NCBI RefSeq assembly: GCF_022627325.1
Contig: NZ_JAETZZ010000005.1
Location: 1-64,000, forward strand
Source: Pseudomonas putida
GTDB lineage: Bacteria; Pseudomonadota; Gammaproteobacteria; Pseudomonadales; Pseudomonadaceae
Direction of reading: 5' to 3'
Length of the DNA stretch: 64,000 bases
Shown piece by piece: positions 16,761 to 26,900 of this stretch (position 1 is its first letter; the number at the start of each line of letters is the position of its first letter). A model generated the notes under the pieces. The model was given only the letters and a program-made list of their open reading frames with translations, was not told the DNA's origin and ran no database searches. The position numbers and the translations under genes are program-made.

Positions 16761-18386
16761 GCGCTGCGCCAACTTCAGATTGCGCGCGTACCAGGGGCGT
16801 TGCGGGACTTTCGGCCGCAGCTTGGCGAACAGGTCATCGTCGCCAAAGATGATGCGTAACGCCAGCTTCATGGTCTCCGGGTCCATCTCCACACTGCGCC
16901 CGGGCCGCAGCCCCGGTACCGTCGAGCAACCGTGGGTGTCTGGCCCCAGCCACGGGTCGGCCACTTCGACCCAGCGCCCAGGCGCAAACCACGGCACACC
17001 GTTGACGTCCAGGCGCCTGACCTGCCCCGGGTGCACCCGCTCATGGGCGCGGAACCAATCCTCGATACGGTCGTCGATCCAGCCGTGGAAGTGCCAGAAC
17101 ACCGGGTTTACATGGGATGAAAACGGATCGCCGAGGAAGTCGTTCTCGGCCTGGAACCAGCGTGCGGCAAAATCTTCCGGTTTGCGTGCGAACGGCACCG
17201 GCAGGCCACTGGAGGGGTCGCGCGGCACCGAAGCCCAGCGCATGTGCAGCCAGTCGTGCAAACCCAGCTCCATTTCCGAACCGAACTGCCCCAGCGTAAG
17301 CGTGCTCAGGTAGTGCGGGTCGGTGTACTTCGACTCCCATACCTGGAAGTTGGCGTGGAACGTATCGGGCGTCTTTATATCGCGCACCCATTGGGTGTAC
17401 GCGGCATCGCCCGAAGCCAGCCAAGTGGGCGGCAAGGCATTGCCATCATGGTTGTCGAAATAGCGGGCGAAGCCGATGCGGTCGCGCTCAAGCTCAGGTT
17501 GCGGCAGTGGAAAACGCTTCCAGGAGGGTAAATCCTGATGGGCCCGGGCTGCACCCAGCATGTGCCGGTGCATGAAGAAGAAATCCACGCCCGAGCCGTT
17601 GCGGTCCTTGTGCCGGCCCCGCGCATCGCGCTCATGGCCGCGCGGCCCTGGCTGCCAGCCCAGGCCGCGCAGCGCCGCCTGCTGGTCCTTGTCCAGCTTG
17701 TGCCACTTGTCGCGCGAGGCATGCCAGAGCTGGTGGAACAATCGATGCTCCGGCGCGATCAGGCTCGCCAGCAATGCCGGTGACAAGGGCGCCCGTTCCC
17801 GGGCCTCGGGGAACGGGCGCTTGAGCGCAAGAAAGCGGTTGTCCTGCTCGGGCAAGGTCAATGCGCGCCCCAGCGGCAGCATGCGGCCATTGAGGGTCGC
17901 CTGGCCGGCGTTGCCGAACCCGCCCCAGGCTTCGTCGAGGACCACCTGGCACTCATAGCTCACCTGCTCCTGCCCCGGCTGCGTCGAAAACAGCCGCCAG
18001 CGCAGTGCCCCTGGCTTGTCCGCCAGCAGGTCGCCCATCACACGATAGCGCGGCTCTTGCGTACCCCGCAGGCGCTCGGGCGTGTCCAGGTAACCACGCA
18101 GGCCACGCCCACTGTGGGCCACGTCCAGCAACAGCTCCAGCTCCCCCCCAGGCAAACCGTGCAGCCCTGCGTCCGCGCCCTGCGCCGTCCAACGCCAGCA
18201 CCCGCGCAAGGTGTCCCCCAACTGCTGCAGGGGCGCATCGGCAAGTTCGACCACGGCTTCGCCCGGGGTTTCAGGAAACTGCTCGTCGAACTGCTGGCGC
18301 TGCACGTGCCGCACGTACAGCGCGGCGGGCACCGCCACGCCTGTCAATGCCACACCGGCGATGAAGCCGCGTCGAGAAATCGTCAT
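16758..18386 (-). CDS. pvdP: Periplasmic tyrosinase PvdP (pyoverdine chromophore maturation)
   Basis: 542 residues from ATG 18386. The N-terminus MTISRRGFIAGVALTGVAVP is a Tat signal with twin arginine; an upstream in-frame extension to 18458 would bury it and overlap the promoter. Histidine-rich copper motifs of the tyrosinase fold are visible: FFFMHRHMLGAARAHQD, GLHDWLHMRW and NPVFWHFHGWIDDRIEDW. In P. aeruginosa PvdP oxidises the tyrosine ring of ferribactin so that the dihydroxyquinoline chromophore closes. It is convergent with opmQ, divergent from pvdM, and has its own iron-starvation box. Confidence 0.94.
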   Translation of the reverse strand: MTISRRGFIAGVALTGVAVPAALYVRHVQRQQFDEQFPETPGEAVVELADAPLQQLGDTLRGCWRWTAQGADAGLHGLPGGELELLLDVAHSGRGLRGYLDTPERLRGTQEPRYRVMGDLLADKPGALRWRLFSTQPGQEQVSYECQVVLDEAWGGFGNAGQATLNGRMLPLGRALTLPEQDNRFLALKRPFPEARERAPLSPALLASLIAPEHRLFHQLWHASRDKWHKLDKDQQAALRGLGWQPGPRGHERDARGRHKDRNGSGVDFFFMHRHMLGAARAHQDLPSWKRFPLPQPELERDRIGFARYFDNHDGNALPPTWLASGDAAYTQWVRDIKTPDTFHANFQVWESKYTDPHYLSTLTLGQFGSEMELGLHDWLHMRWASVPRDPSSGLPVPFARKPEDFAARWFQAENDFLGDPFSSHVNPVFWHFHGWIDDRIEDWFRAHERVHPGQVRRLDVNGVPWFAPGRWVEVADPWLGPDTHGCSTVPGLRPGRSVEMDPETMKLALRIIFGDDDLFAKLRPKVPQRPWYARNLKLAQR

Positions 18387-18440
18387 TGCACTACCTGAGC
18401 ATTCATTGCGGCCATGGAACACGGCCCGTCCAAGGCTAGA

Positions 18441-18464
18441 ACGTTGTGCACCACGCAAAATTTA
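18441..18464 (-). promoter_or_regulatory. PvdS iron-starvation box for pvdP
   Basis: On the minus strand TAAAT (18464-18460), 16 bases, CGT (18443-18441). It lies about 55 bases upstream of the pvdP ATG at 18386. Confidence 0.88.
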
Positions 18465-18500
18465 CCGCCGCGGGCGGACCGCCCGTGGCGCAGCCAACGA

Positions 18501-18524
18501 TAAATTTGCCCTGCCGTTGTTCGT
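18501..18524 (+). promoter_or_regulatory. PvdS iron-starvation box for pvdMNO
   Basis: TAAAT at 18501-18505, 16 bases, CGT at 18522-18524. It is back-to-back with the pvdP box, 36 bases away, so both units can be driven at the same time. Confidence 0.9.
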
Positions 18525-18594
18525 CCACCTGATACCCAAGCCCTGCCCGCGCAGACCCTGAGCCGGCAGCCGCCCCGATCACCCGCGCAACGAG

Positions 18595-19947
18595 ATGGCA
18601 ATGACCAAGACCCGTTCCCGCAAAGCCCTGTACATCGGCCTGCCCCTGGCCCTGACCGTTGCCCTGGCGAGTGCCGCTGGCTACTTCTATTGGCAGCACC
18701 TGCACGCAGGCTACCCGCTGAAAATCGTGCAACAGGCTGAGCAGCTGCACGAGCACATGCTCTCGTTCGACAGCCATATCACCGTGCCCTTGAGCATGGG
18801 CAGCGAGGGGCACGAAGTGGACAAGGATGGCCCCGGCCAGTTCGACCTGGTCAAGGCCAACCGTGGCCGCCTCTCAGGTGCCGCCCTGACCGTATTCGGC
18901 TGGCCGGAAATCTGGAACGGCCCGAACGCTCCGCACCGCCCTACCCCCGGTTTCGTCGATGCCGCCCGGCAAGAACAGGAAGGGCGTTACAAGATCATCA
19001 CCGGCATGGTCCGCGACTTCCCCAACCAGGTCGGTATCGCTTACACCCCTGACGACTTCCGGCGCCTCAACGGCGAAGGCAAGTTCGCCATCTTCATCAG
19101 CATGCTCAATGCCTACCCGCTGGGCCACGACCTGTCGCAGCTCGACCTGTGGGCGGCACGTGGCATGCGCATGTTCGGCTTCAGCTACGTCGGCAACAAC
19201 GACTGGGCCGACTCTTCGCGGCCGCTGCCGTTCTTCAACGACACCGCCGATGCCCTGGGCGGCTTGTCACCGCTGGGCGAACAGGCAGTGAAACGCTTGA
19301 ACGACCTGGGCGTGATCATCGATGTGTCTCAGATGTCCACCTTGGCACTCGAGGATGTCGCTCGCCTGTCGCGCGCGCCAATCGTGGCTTCGCACTCGGC
19401 ACCGCGGGCCATGGTGGATATCCCGCGCAACCTCTCCGACAAAGAGATGCAACTGATCAAAGAGAGCGGCGGCGTGATTCAGGTGGTTGGCTTCGGTCAG
19501 TACCTCAAGCCCCTGACCCAGCCGGTCGTGGACAAGCTCGATGCCCTGCGTGCGCGCTTCGACTTGCAACCGCTGCAAGGCCTGACCAATGCCTTGATGC
19601 CGGGCGACGCGGTGATTGCCATCTGGCCAGAGGCCCGCTTCGGCGAGTATGCAAGCTCGCTGTACGCCATCCTGGAAGACGAACCCAAGGCCACCTTGAA
19701 ACAGTACGTCGACGCCATCGACTACACCGTGAAAAAGGTCGGCATCGACCACGTCGGCATCGCCTCGGACTTCAACGATGGTGGCGGCCTGGAGGGCTGG
19801 AAGGACGTCAGCGAAATCAGCAACGTCACCGCCGAACTGCTGATCCGCGGCTACAGCGAAACAGACATTGCAAAGCTCTGGGCGGGCAATTTCCTGCGCG
19901 CCTGGGAGCAAGTCCAGCGCGCTGCCCACCCTGTCGCCAACCGTTGA
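18595..19947 (+). CDS. pvdM: Periplasmic dipeptidase-like protein PvdM
   Basis: 450 residues. An N-terminal membrane anchor or signal (ALYIGLPLALTVALASAAGYFYW) is followed by a renal-dipeptidase (M19) fold with the metal-site patterns SFDSHITVPL, GVIIDVSQMS, APIVASHSAPRA and DHVGIASDFNDG. In fluorescent pseudomonads PvdM is needed for PvdP-dependent oxidation of ferribactin in the periplasm. Its peptidase activity is unproven. It is the first gene of pvdMNO, with pvdN 16 bases downstream. A start at the second ATG (18601) is equally possible. Confidence 0.93.
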   Translation: MAMTKTRSRKALYIGLPLALTVALASAAGYFYWQHLHAGYPLKIVQQAEQLHEHMLSFDSHITVPLSMGSEGHEVDKDGPGQFDLVKANRGRLSGAALTVFGWPEIWNGPNAPHRPTPGFVDAARQEQEGRYKIITGMVRDFPNQVGIAYTPDDFRRLNGEGKFAIFISMLNAYPLGHDLSQLDLWAARGMRMFGFSYVGNNDWADSSRPLPFFNDTADALGGLSPLGEQAVKRLNDLGVIIDVSQMSTLALEDVARLSRAPIVASHSAPRAMVDIPRNLSDKEMQLIKESGGVIQVVGFGQYLKPLTQPVVDKLDALRARFDLQPLQGLTNALMPGDAVIAIWPEARFGEYASSLYAILEDEPKATLKQYVDAIDYTVKKVGIDHVGIASDFNDGGGLEGWKDVSEISNVTAELLIRGYSETDIAKLWAGNFLRAWEQVQRAAHPVANR

Positions 19948-19963
19948 GCCGAGCCTGCCTACC

Positions 19964-21235
19964 ATGAGCAACCGCCGTAGCTTCCTGAAACAGGCCGGCC
20001 TGCTGGCCGCGAGCCTGCCACTGCTGCCCCAGGCCCTGGCTGGCGCCAGCGCACCACTGAGCGGCCCCGACAAATGGCGCAACCTGCGCACGCTGTTCCC
20101 GCTCGACCCACAAGTCGCGCACTTCGCCAACTTCCTGGTGACCGCCCACCCGCGCCCGGTACAGGCAGCGATCGACCGCCACCGTGCCGCGCTGGACCGC
20201 AACCCCGCCGCCCTGATGGACTGGGAAAGCCAGTACGAATGGCAGCGCGAGGATGAAGTGCGCGAGTGGGCCGGGCGCTACCTTGAAGTCAAACCGCGCC
20301 AGGTGGCCCTGACCGGGAGCACCACCGAAGGCCTGGCGATGATCTATGGCGGCCTGAAGGTCGGCGCCCACCAGGAGATCCTGGTCACCGAGCACGAACA
20401 TTACTCCACCCACAAGGCGCTGGCCTTCCGCGCCCAGCGCCAGGGCACCCTGACCCGCAAGATCCGCCTGTTCGACGACCCGTGGACAGTCTCCACCGAC
20501 CAGGTGCTCAGTACCCTGGACAAAGCCATCCAGCCGCATACCCGCGTGCTGGGCATGACCTGGGTGCACTCCGGCAGTGGCGTCAAGCTGCCGGTCGGCG
20601 AGATCGGCGCGCTGGTGCGCCAGCACAACCGCAACCGCAGCGAAGCCGAGCGCATCCTCTATGTGGTCGACGGTGTGCACGGCTTCGGCGTGGAGAACGC
20701 GCGTTTCGCCGACTTCAACTGCGACTACTTCATCGCCGGCACCCACAAGTGGATGTTCGGCCCGCGTGGCACGGGCATCATCTGCGCGGCCTCCACCGGC
20801 ATGGAGCACCTCACCCCGACCATGGCCACGTTCTCCCGCGATGAGGACTTCGCCACCATCATGACCCCGGGCGGCTACCACGCCTTCGAGCACCGCTGGG
20901 CCGCCAATGAGGCCTTCAAACTGCACCTGGCGCTGGGCAAGGACGACGTGCAACAGCGCATCCACCAACTCAACAGCCTGCTCAAGGGGCGCCTCGCCGA
21001 GCACCCCCAGGTGCAACTGGTGACACCGCGCAGCGAGCGCTACTCGGCCGGTTTCACGTTTTTCCGCATCAAGGACCGCGACCCCGACGCCGTCGCCGCC
21101 CACCTCACCGCCAACAAGGTGATGTGCGACGCGGTGTATCGCGATGTCGGCCCGGTGATCCGCCTGGCCCCCAGCCTGCTCAATGACGAGCAGCAGATCG
21201 ACCGGGCCATGGCCCTGATTACCCAACAACTCTGA
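19964..21235 (+). CDS. pvdN: Tat-exported PLP enzyme PvdN
   Basis: 423 residues from ATG 19964. A Tat signal, MSNRRSFLKQAGLLAASLP, has a twin arginine. The body is a class-V-type aminotransferase fold, with the PLP lysine in IAGTHKWMFGPRG (Lys262) and conserved YVVDGVHGFG. In P. aeruginosa PvdN acts in the periplasm and converts the glutamate side chain on the chromophore to succinamide. It lies between pvdM and pvdO with short gaps of 16 and 12 bases, so it is part of one transcript. Confidence 0.94.
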   Translation: MSNRRSFLKQAGLLAASLPLLPQALAGASAPLSGPDKWRNLRTLFPLDPQVAHFANFLVTAHPRPVQAAIDRHRAALDRNPAALMDWESQYEWQREDEVREWAGRYLEVKPRQVALTGSTTEGLAMIYGGLKVGAHQEILVTEHEHYSTHKALAFRAQRQGTLTRKIRLFDDPWTVSTDQVLSTLDKAIQPHTRVLGMTWVHSGSGVKLPVGEIGALVRQHNRNRSEAERILYVVDGVHGFGVENARFADFNCDYFIAGTHKWMFGPRGTGIICAASTGMEHLTPTMATFSRDEDFATIMTPGGYHAFEHRWAANEAFKLHLALGKDDVQQRIHQLNSLLKGRLAEHPQVQLVTPRSERYSAGFTFFRIKDRDPDAVAAHLTANKVMCDAVYRDVGPVIRLAPSLLNDEQQIDRAMALITQQL

Positions 21236-21247
21236 CAAGGCATCCCC

Positions 21248-22129
21248 ATGACCGCTTCCATGCATCGCCTGACCCTGGCCGGCCTGCTGGCCGCCTGCAG
21301 CCTGCCGGCCCTGGCAGCACAAGCCGCCCAACCCCCGGGCACGGTGTTCCGTGACTGCGACACGCTCTGCCCGGAGATGGTGGTGCTGCCCGCCGGCACC
21401 TTCAACATGGGCACCCCGCCCGACGAAATGGGGCGCCAGGATGACGAAGGCCCACAGCATGCGGTGACCTTCGCCAAACCCTTCGCCATCAGCCGCTTCC
21501 AGGTGACCGCCGAGCAATGGGATGGCTACCTCAAGGCCACGGGCACGCGCATCGCCGACGGCGACGATCGCCCGGGCCGGCGCTGCACCGCCAGCAAGCC
21601 GAGTTACAAACAGGGCCCGCAGCAACCGGCAGTGTGCATGAGCTACCACGACGTGCAGGACTACGTGGCCTGGCTGTCGAAAAAGACCGGCAAGCACTAC
21701 CGCATGGTCAGCGAGGCCCAACGTGAATATGCCGCACGCGGTGGCAGCACCGGCATGTACCCCTTCCCCATCGACCCAGACGCCACCTTGGAAATCAGCC
21801 AGCACGCCAACGTCTACGGCCCCAAGGATGGCTACAGCTACAGCTCGCCCGTGGGCAGTTACCCGGCCAACGCCTTTGGCGTGTACGACATGCACGGCAA
21901 TGTCTACGAATGGGTCGCAGACTGCTACCACAACAGCTACGCAGGCGCACCGGCCGACGGCAGTGCCTGGGGCCAGGCCAGCCGGGCCAAGGACAGCTGC
22001 AAGGTGGTCAGCATCCGCGGCAACGACTGGGGCGAGGCGCCGATCTTCTCCCGCTCGGGCAACCGCAACACCAATTTCCCGGAGCGCCTGGGTGACTGGC
22101 TGGGTGTCCGGGTGGTCCGCGACCTCTGA
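21248..22129 (+). CDS. pvdO: Periplasmic FGE-like maturation protein PvdO
   Basis: 293 residues. The signal peptide HRLTLAGLLAACSLPALA is followed by a formylglycine-generating-enzyme/sulfatase-modifying domain (MVVLPAGTFNMGTPPDE, ISRFQVTAEQWDGY, YDMHGNVYEWVADCYH, VVSIRGNDWGEAP, LGVRVVRDL). In pseudomonads PvdO is required for the last oxidation, of dihydropyoverdine to pyoverdine. It is the third gene of pvdMNO. Confidence 0.94.
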   Translation: MTASMHRLTLAGLLAACSLPALAAQAAQPPGTVFRDCDTLCPEMVVLPAGTFNMGTPPDEMGRQDDEGPQHAVTFAKPFAISRFQVTAEQWDGYLKATGTRIADGDDRPGRRCTASKPSYKQGPQQPAVCMSYHDVQDYVAWLSKKTGKHYRMVSEAQREYAARGGSTGMYPFPIDPDATLEISQHANVYGPKDGYSYSSPVGSYPANAFGVYDMHGNVYEWVADCYHNSYAGAPADGSAWGQASRAKDSCKVVSIRGNDWGEAPIFSRSGNRNTNFPERLGDWLGVRVVRDL

Positions 22130-22140
22130 AGGTACGCGGT

Positions 22141-22164
22141 TAAATTGCCCTGCGGGCCACTCGT
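22141..22164 (+). promoter_or_regulatory. PvdS iron-starvation box for pvdE
   Basis: TAAAT at 22141-22145, 16 bases, CGT at 22162-22164, 12 bases after the pvdO stop. It gives pvdE its own promoter in addition to any read-through from pvdMNO. Confidence 0.9.
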
Positions 22165-22203
22165 CATAACCATGTACTTCTGCCTCTGATCCAGGAATTC
22201 AAC

Positions 22204-23859
22204 ATGACCTCCAAAACCCGCGGGGCGCTGAGCGAGCTGTTCACCCTGCTCAAACCGTTCTGGCCGATCGTTTCCCTGTCGGTCGTCATGGGCATGGTCG
22301 GCGGCCTGAGCGTTACCGCCCTGCTGGCCACCATCAACAGCGGCCTGCACGCCGACGGTGGCCTGAGCAACGGCGTGATCCTCGGCTTCGCCGGGCTTTG
22401 TGCGCTGGCACTGGCCAGCTCGATCTGCTCCGACATCGGCACCAACTATGTCGGCCAGCACATCATCGCCAAACTGCGCAAAGCCCTGGGCGAAAAGGTG
22501 CTGTCGGCGCCCATCGAGCAGATCGAGCGCTTTCGCAGCCACCGCCTGATCCCGGTGCTGACCCATGACGTCGACACCATCAGCGACTTCGCCTTTGCCT
22601 TCGCACCCCTGGCGATTTCGCTGACCGTAACCCTGGGCTGCCTGGGTTACCTGGCCACGCTGTCACTGCCGATGTTCCTGATGATGCTCGTGGCAATCGG
22701 TATCGGCAGCGTCGTCCAGTACATCGCCCGAGGCCGTGGCATCAAAGGCTTCATGGCCGCCCGCGACGCCGAAGACCGGCTGCAGAAGCACTACCACGCC
22801 ATCGCCGAAGGCGCCAAGGAGCTGCGCATCCACCGCCCGCGCCGCCAGCGCATGTTCCGCCAGGGCATCCAGGACACCGCCGATGCGATCTGCGCCACCC
22901 AGGTACGCTCGATCAACACGTTCGTCATCGCCAAGAGCTTCGGCTCCATGCTGTTCTTCGTGGTCATCGGCCTGGGCCTTACCCTGCAGTTCCTCTGGCC
23001 AAGCGCCGACCCCAAGGCCATCAGCGGCTTCGTGTTGGTGCTGCTGTACATGAAAGGCCCGCTGGAACACCTGATCGGCACCTTGCCGGTGGTCAGCCGC
23101 GCGCAAATCGCCTTTCGCCGTATCGCCGAGCTTTCCGAGCAGTTTTCTTCGCCTGAACCGCACCTGCTGCTGGAGGACCACGGCAACCCGCCTGTGGTGG
23201 TCGACAGCCTGGAATTGCGCGAGGTGAGCTATGCCTACCAGGCCAGCCCAGGCGCCCAGCCCTTCCAGGTAGGGCCAGTGAACCTGCGCATCGCCCAGGG
23301 CGACATCGTCTTCGTGGTCGGTGAAAACGGCTGTGGCAAGACCACCCTGATCAAGTTGCTGCTGGGCCTGTACCCGCCGCAACAGGGGCAGATCCTGCTC
23401 AACGGCCAGGCCATCGACGCACAGGGGCGCGACGACTACCGGCAATTGTTCACCACCGTGTTCGCCGACTACTACCTGTTCGATGATGTGGTGCAGGGCG
23501 ATACGCACATCCCCGACGACGCCAACCGCTACCTGGAGCGCCTGGAAATCGCCCACAAGGTCAGCGTCAAGGACGGTGCGTTCAGCACCACCGACCTGTC
23601 CACTGGCCAGCGCAAGCGCCTGGCGCTGATCAACGCGTGGCTGGAAGAACGCCCGGTGCTGGTGTTCGACGAATGGGCCGCCGACCAGGACCCGACCTTC
23701 CGGCGCATCTTCTACACCGAGCTGCTGCCGGACCTCAAGCGCCTGGGCAAGACCATCATTGTCATTTCCCACGATGACCGCTACTTCGACATCGCCGACC
23801 AGCGGGTACGGCTGCAGGCCGGCAAAGTCGTCGTCGAACACACGCCAGCCCTTGCCTGA
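22204..23859 (+). CDS. pvdE: ABC exporter PvdE (ferribactin into the periplasm)
   Basis: 551 residues. Six hydrophobic segments lie in the first 310 residues (FWPIVSLSVVMGMVGGLSVTA, FAFAPLAISLTVTLGCLGYL, SFGSMLFFVVIGLGL). The ATPase domain has Walker A VGENGCGKTTLIK, signature STGQRKRLALI and Walker B VLVFDEWAADQDP, where a glutamate is expected one residue after the aspartate and is present. It belongs to the cyclic-peptide-export type of fused ABC transporter. PvdE moves acylated ferribactin across the inner membrane. It is followed by a GC-rich hairpin and the promoter for the NRPS genes. Confidence 0.95.
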   Translation: MTSKTRGALSELFTLLKPFWPIVSLSVVMGMVGGLSVTALLATINSGLHADGGLSNGVILGFAGLCALALASSICSDIGTNYVGQHIIAKLRKALGEKVLSAPIEQIERFRSHRLIPVLTHDVDTISDFAFAFAPLAISLTVTLGCLGYLATLSLPMFLMMLVAIGIGSVVQYIARGRGIKGFMAARDAEDRLQKHYHAIAEGAKELRIHRPRRQRMFRQGIQDTADAICATQVRSINTFVIAKSFGSMLFFVVIGLGLTLQFLWPSADPKAISGFVLVLLYMKGPLEHLIGTLPVVSRAQIAFRRIAELSEQFSSPEPHLLLEDHGNPPVVVDSLELREVSYAYQASPGAQPFQVGPVNLRIAQGDIVFVVGENGCGKTTLIKLLLGLYPPQQGQILLNGQAIDAQGRDDYRQLFTTVFADYYLFDDVVQGDTHIPDDANRYLERLEIAHKVSVKDGAFSTTDLSTGQRKRLALINAWLEERPVLVFDEWAADQDPTFRRIFYTELLPDLKRLGKTIIVISHDDRYFDIADQRVRLQAGKVVVEHTPALA

Positions 23860-23863
23860 ACCC

Positions 23864-23892
23864 CACCCGGCGCGCCCCACGCGCGCCGGGTG
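23864..23892 (+). terminator. Hairpin after pvdE, possible terminator
   Basis: An 11-bp perfect stem, CACCCGGCGCG (23864-23874) with CGCGCCGGGTG (23882-23892), starts four bases after the pvdE stop codon. The T content after it is weak, so termination may be partial. Confidence 0.55.
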
Positions 23893-23912
23893 CAGCTGTT
23901 TCACCGCCTGCC

Positions 23913-23936
23913 TAAATCACCCCCCTGCCCCTTCGT
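23913..23936 (+). promoter_or_regulatory. PvdS iron-starvation box for the plus-strand NRPS genes
   Basis: TAAAT at 23913-23917, 16 bases, CGT at 23934-23936. It lies 42 bases before the start of the first NRPS gene. Confidence 0.9.
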
Positions 23937-23978
23937 CTCTCTCAGTACGCTTAATTCTCCAGTGATGGCGAGACCGAG

Positions 23979-26900
23979 ATGACACCCCAGAACCAATCCA
24001 CCGATGACGCGCTGCTGGCCCTGCTCTGCGAGCTCGACGACACCGCCGCCCCTGCCGGTATCGTTGCCCACGGCGCCGACCACGCGCCGCTGTCGTTCGC
24101 CCAAGAGCAGCTGTGGCTGCTCGATCAGCTCGACCCCGATGCCGCCACCTACAACCAGCCGCGCGCCTTTTTGCTCCAGGGCCCGCTGCAGGCTCAAGAC
24201 CTGCAACAGGCGCTGGACCGGGTCATCGACCGTCACGACATCCTGCGTACCCGCATCAACGAGGTGCAGGGCCATCCACGCCAGCAGGTCGACCGCGCGG
24301 CGCGCTTGAACCTGCGCTGCGTCGACCTGCGCGGGCAACCACCGCAGGTGTTGCACGAGGCGCTGCAGACCGAGGCCGCCATCCCGTTCGACCTCACCCA
24401 GGCCCCACTGCTGCGCGCCTGCCTGTATCAGCTGGGCGCGCAACGCCATGTACTGGCCCTGACCAGCCACCACATCGTCAGTGATGCCTGGTCCAACCCA
24501 GTGCTGCTGCGCGATCTCTCCCAGGCCTACGGCAACGTCTGCACCGGCAGTGACTGCCAGTTGCCTCGCCCTGCGGTGCAGTACCTGGACTTCGCCCACT
24601 GGCAGCGCGGCGCCTACCAGACCAGCCCGGCCCACGAGCGCGCCGCCAGCTACTGGCGCCAATACCTGCAAGGCGGCCTGCAACGGCTGGAACTGCCCAC
24701 CGATCACCCGCGCGACAGCCGTCCCGCCACGGCCGCCGGGACCTGCACCCTGGCCTTGCCCGCCGCGCTGTTCAGCCAACTGCAGGCCGCCTGCCGGGCC
24801 CATGGCCTGACGCCATTCATGGTGCTGCTGGCCGCCTGGCAACTGGTACTCGGCCGCCATGCCCGGCAGGACGATTTCATCGTTGGTGTGCCCAATGCCG
24901 GGCGCAACCAGGAACAGGTGCAGGACCTGATCGGCTTTTTCGTCAACAGCCAGATCCACCGGGCGCGCCTGGACCCGCGCCAGTCCGTGGCCAGCCTGCT
25001 CGAGCAGGTACGCAAGCACGCCCTGGCATGCCTGGAGCATGCCGACTACCCGCTGGAGCAAGCGCTTGCTGAACAACGCCAAGGCAGCAACGGCGTGCTG
25101 TTCCACTGCCTGTTCAATTGGACCAGCGACAATGCCGAGCAGCCCGCGGCCGGTTTCCCAGGGTTGCACATCGAGCCGATGCCCAGCGCCCCCACTGCCG
25201 CCAAGTTCGACCTCAGCCTCAACGTTCATGCCGGTCGCGAGCGGCTGGGCATCAGCCTCGACTACGATGCCACGCTGTTCGAGGCGGCCACCGCTGAGCG
25301 GCTGGGTGAGGACTGGCTGGCCATCCTCCAGGCCATGCTCGACCACCCCCAGTGCGCCATCGGTGAGCTTCATGCGCAGCCTGCCGTGCAGCGTGAACAG
25401 TGGTTGGCCGCGGCCCAGGGCCCCGCAGGCGATGCCCTCGACGGCCTGGCCGTGCACCAGCAGTTCGCGCGCCTGGCACAGCGCCACGGCGAGGCCGTTG
25501 CACTGGTGGCCGGCGACACGCGGCTAAGCTACCGCGCCCTCGACAACGCTGCCGAGCGCCTCGCCCGGCGCCTGCACACCGCCGGCATCGGCCCAGGCGA
25601 GCGTGTCGCGGTGGCCCTGGAACGCGGCGCGCCGCTGATCGTCGCCCTGCTGGCCACCCTCAAGGCCGGTGCGGCGTACGTCCCGCTGGACCCCCAGTTC
25701 CCCGCCGAACGCCTGGCCTACATGCTTGAAGACTGCGGCGCCCCCCTGCTGCTGAGCCAGGCCTCGGTGCTGGCTGCCCTGCCAACGCCACGCCAACAGG
25801 TACTGCTGCTCGATGACGTCGACCTGCATGCCGCGCACCAGCCCGAACCGCCCCTGGCCCTGGACTGCCCACCGCAGCAACTGGCGTACGTGCTGTATAC
25901 CTCCGGCTCGACTGGCAACCCCAAGGGCGTGATGGTGCCCCATGGCGCACTGTCCAACTTCGTCGCAGCCATGGCCAAGGCGCCCGGCATGCAACCGGGG
26001 CAGCGCCTGCTGAGCATCACCACCTGCTCCTTCGACATTTTCGGCCTGGAGCTGTACCTGCCGCTGTGCACCGGGGCATGCATGGTGCTGGCCGACAAGC
26101 ACACCGTGCAGGACCCGGCGGCAATTCTCGACCTGCTGATCAGCGAACGCATCGACGTGCTGCAGGCCACCCCATCGACCTGGCGCATGCTGCTCGACAA
26201 TGACCCCGAGCAACGCCTGCCCGCCCTGACCGCACTGTGCGGCGGCGAGGCGCTCGGCGATGACCTGGCGGCAAGGCTGCTGGCCCGTTGCGCCGCACTG
26301 TGGAACCTGTACGGTCCGACCGAAACCACCATCTGGTCGGCGCGCCACGCACTGGCCCGCAGCGGCGCCCGCCCCGAACTGGGCCAGCCGATCGAGCGCA
26401 CCGCCCTGTTACTGCTCGACGGCAACCTGCTGCCCAGCCCGCAGGGCGTACCGGCCGACCTGTACATCGGCGGCGACGGCCTGGCCCAGGGTTACCACCA
26501 GCGCCCCGGCCTGACCGCCGAACGCTTCGTGCCGCACCCCTACGGCAAGCCCGGCGAGCGCCTGTACCGCACCGGCGACCTGGCGCGCCGCCACGCCAGC
26601 GGGAGCCTGGACTTCCTTGGCCGGGTCGATCATCAGGTGAAGATCCGCGGCTTTCGCATCGAGCTGGGCGAGATCGAATCGGCCCTGCTCACCCTGGACG
26701 CGGTACGTGAAGCGGCAGTGGTCGCCCGCGACGGCGTCGATGGCGCGCAGCTGGTCGGCTATGTAGTACCCGCCAGCACGCCCGCCGACAGCCAGGCATT
26801 CATCGAACACTGCCTGGCACCGCTGCGTGAGCAACTGCCGGGCTACATGCTGCCAGCACGCCTGCACCTGTTGCAGGCCATGCCCCTGACCCCCAACGGC

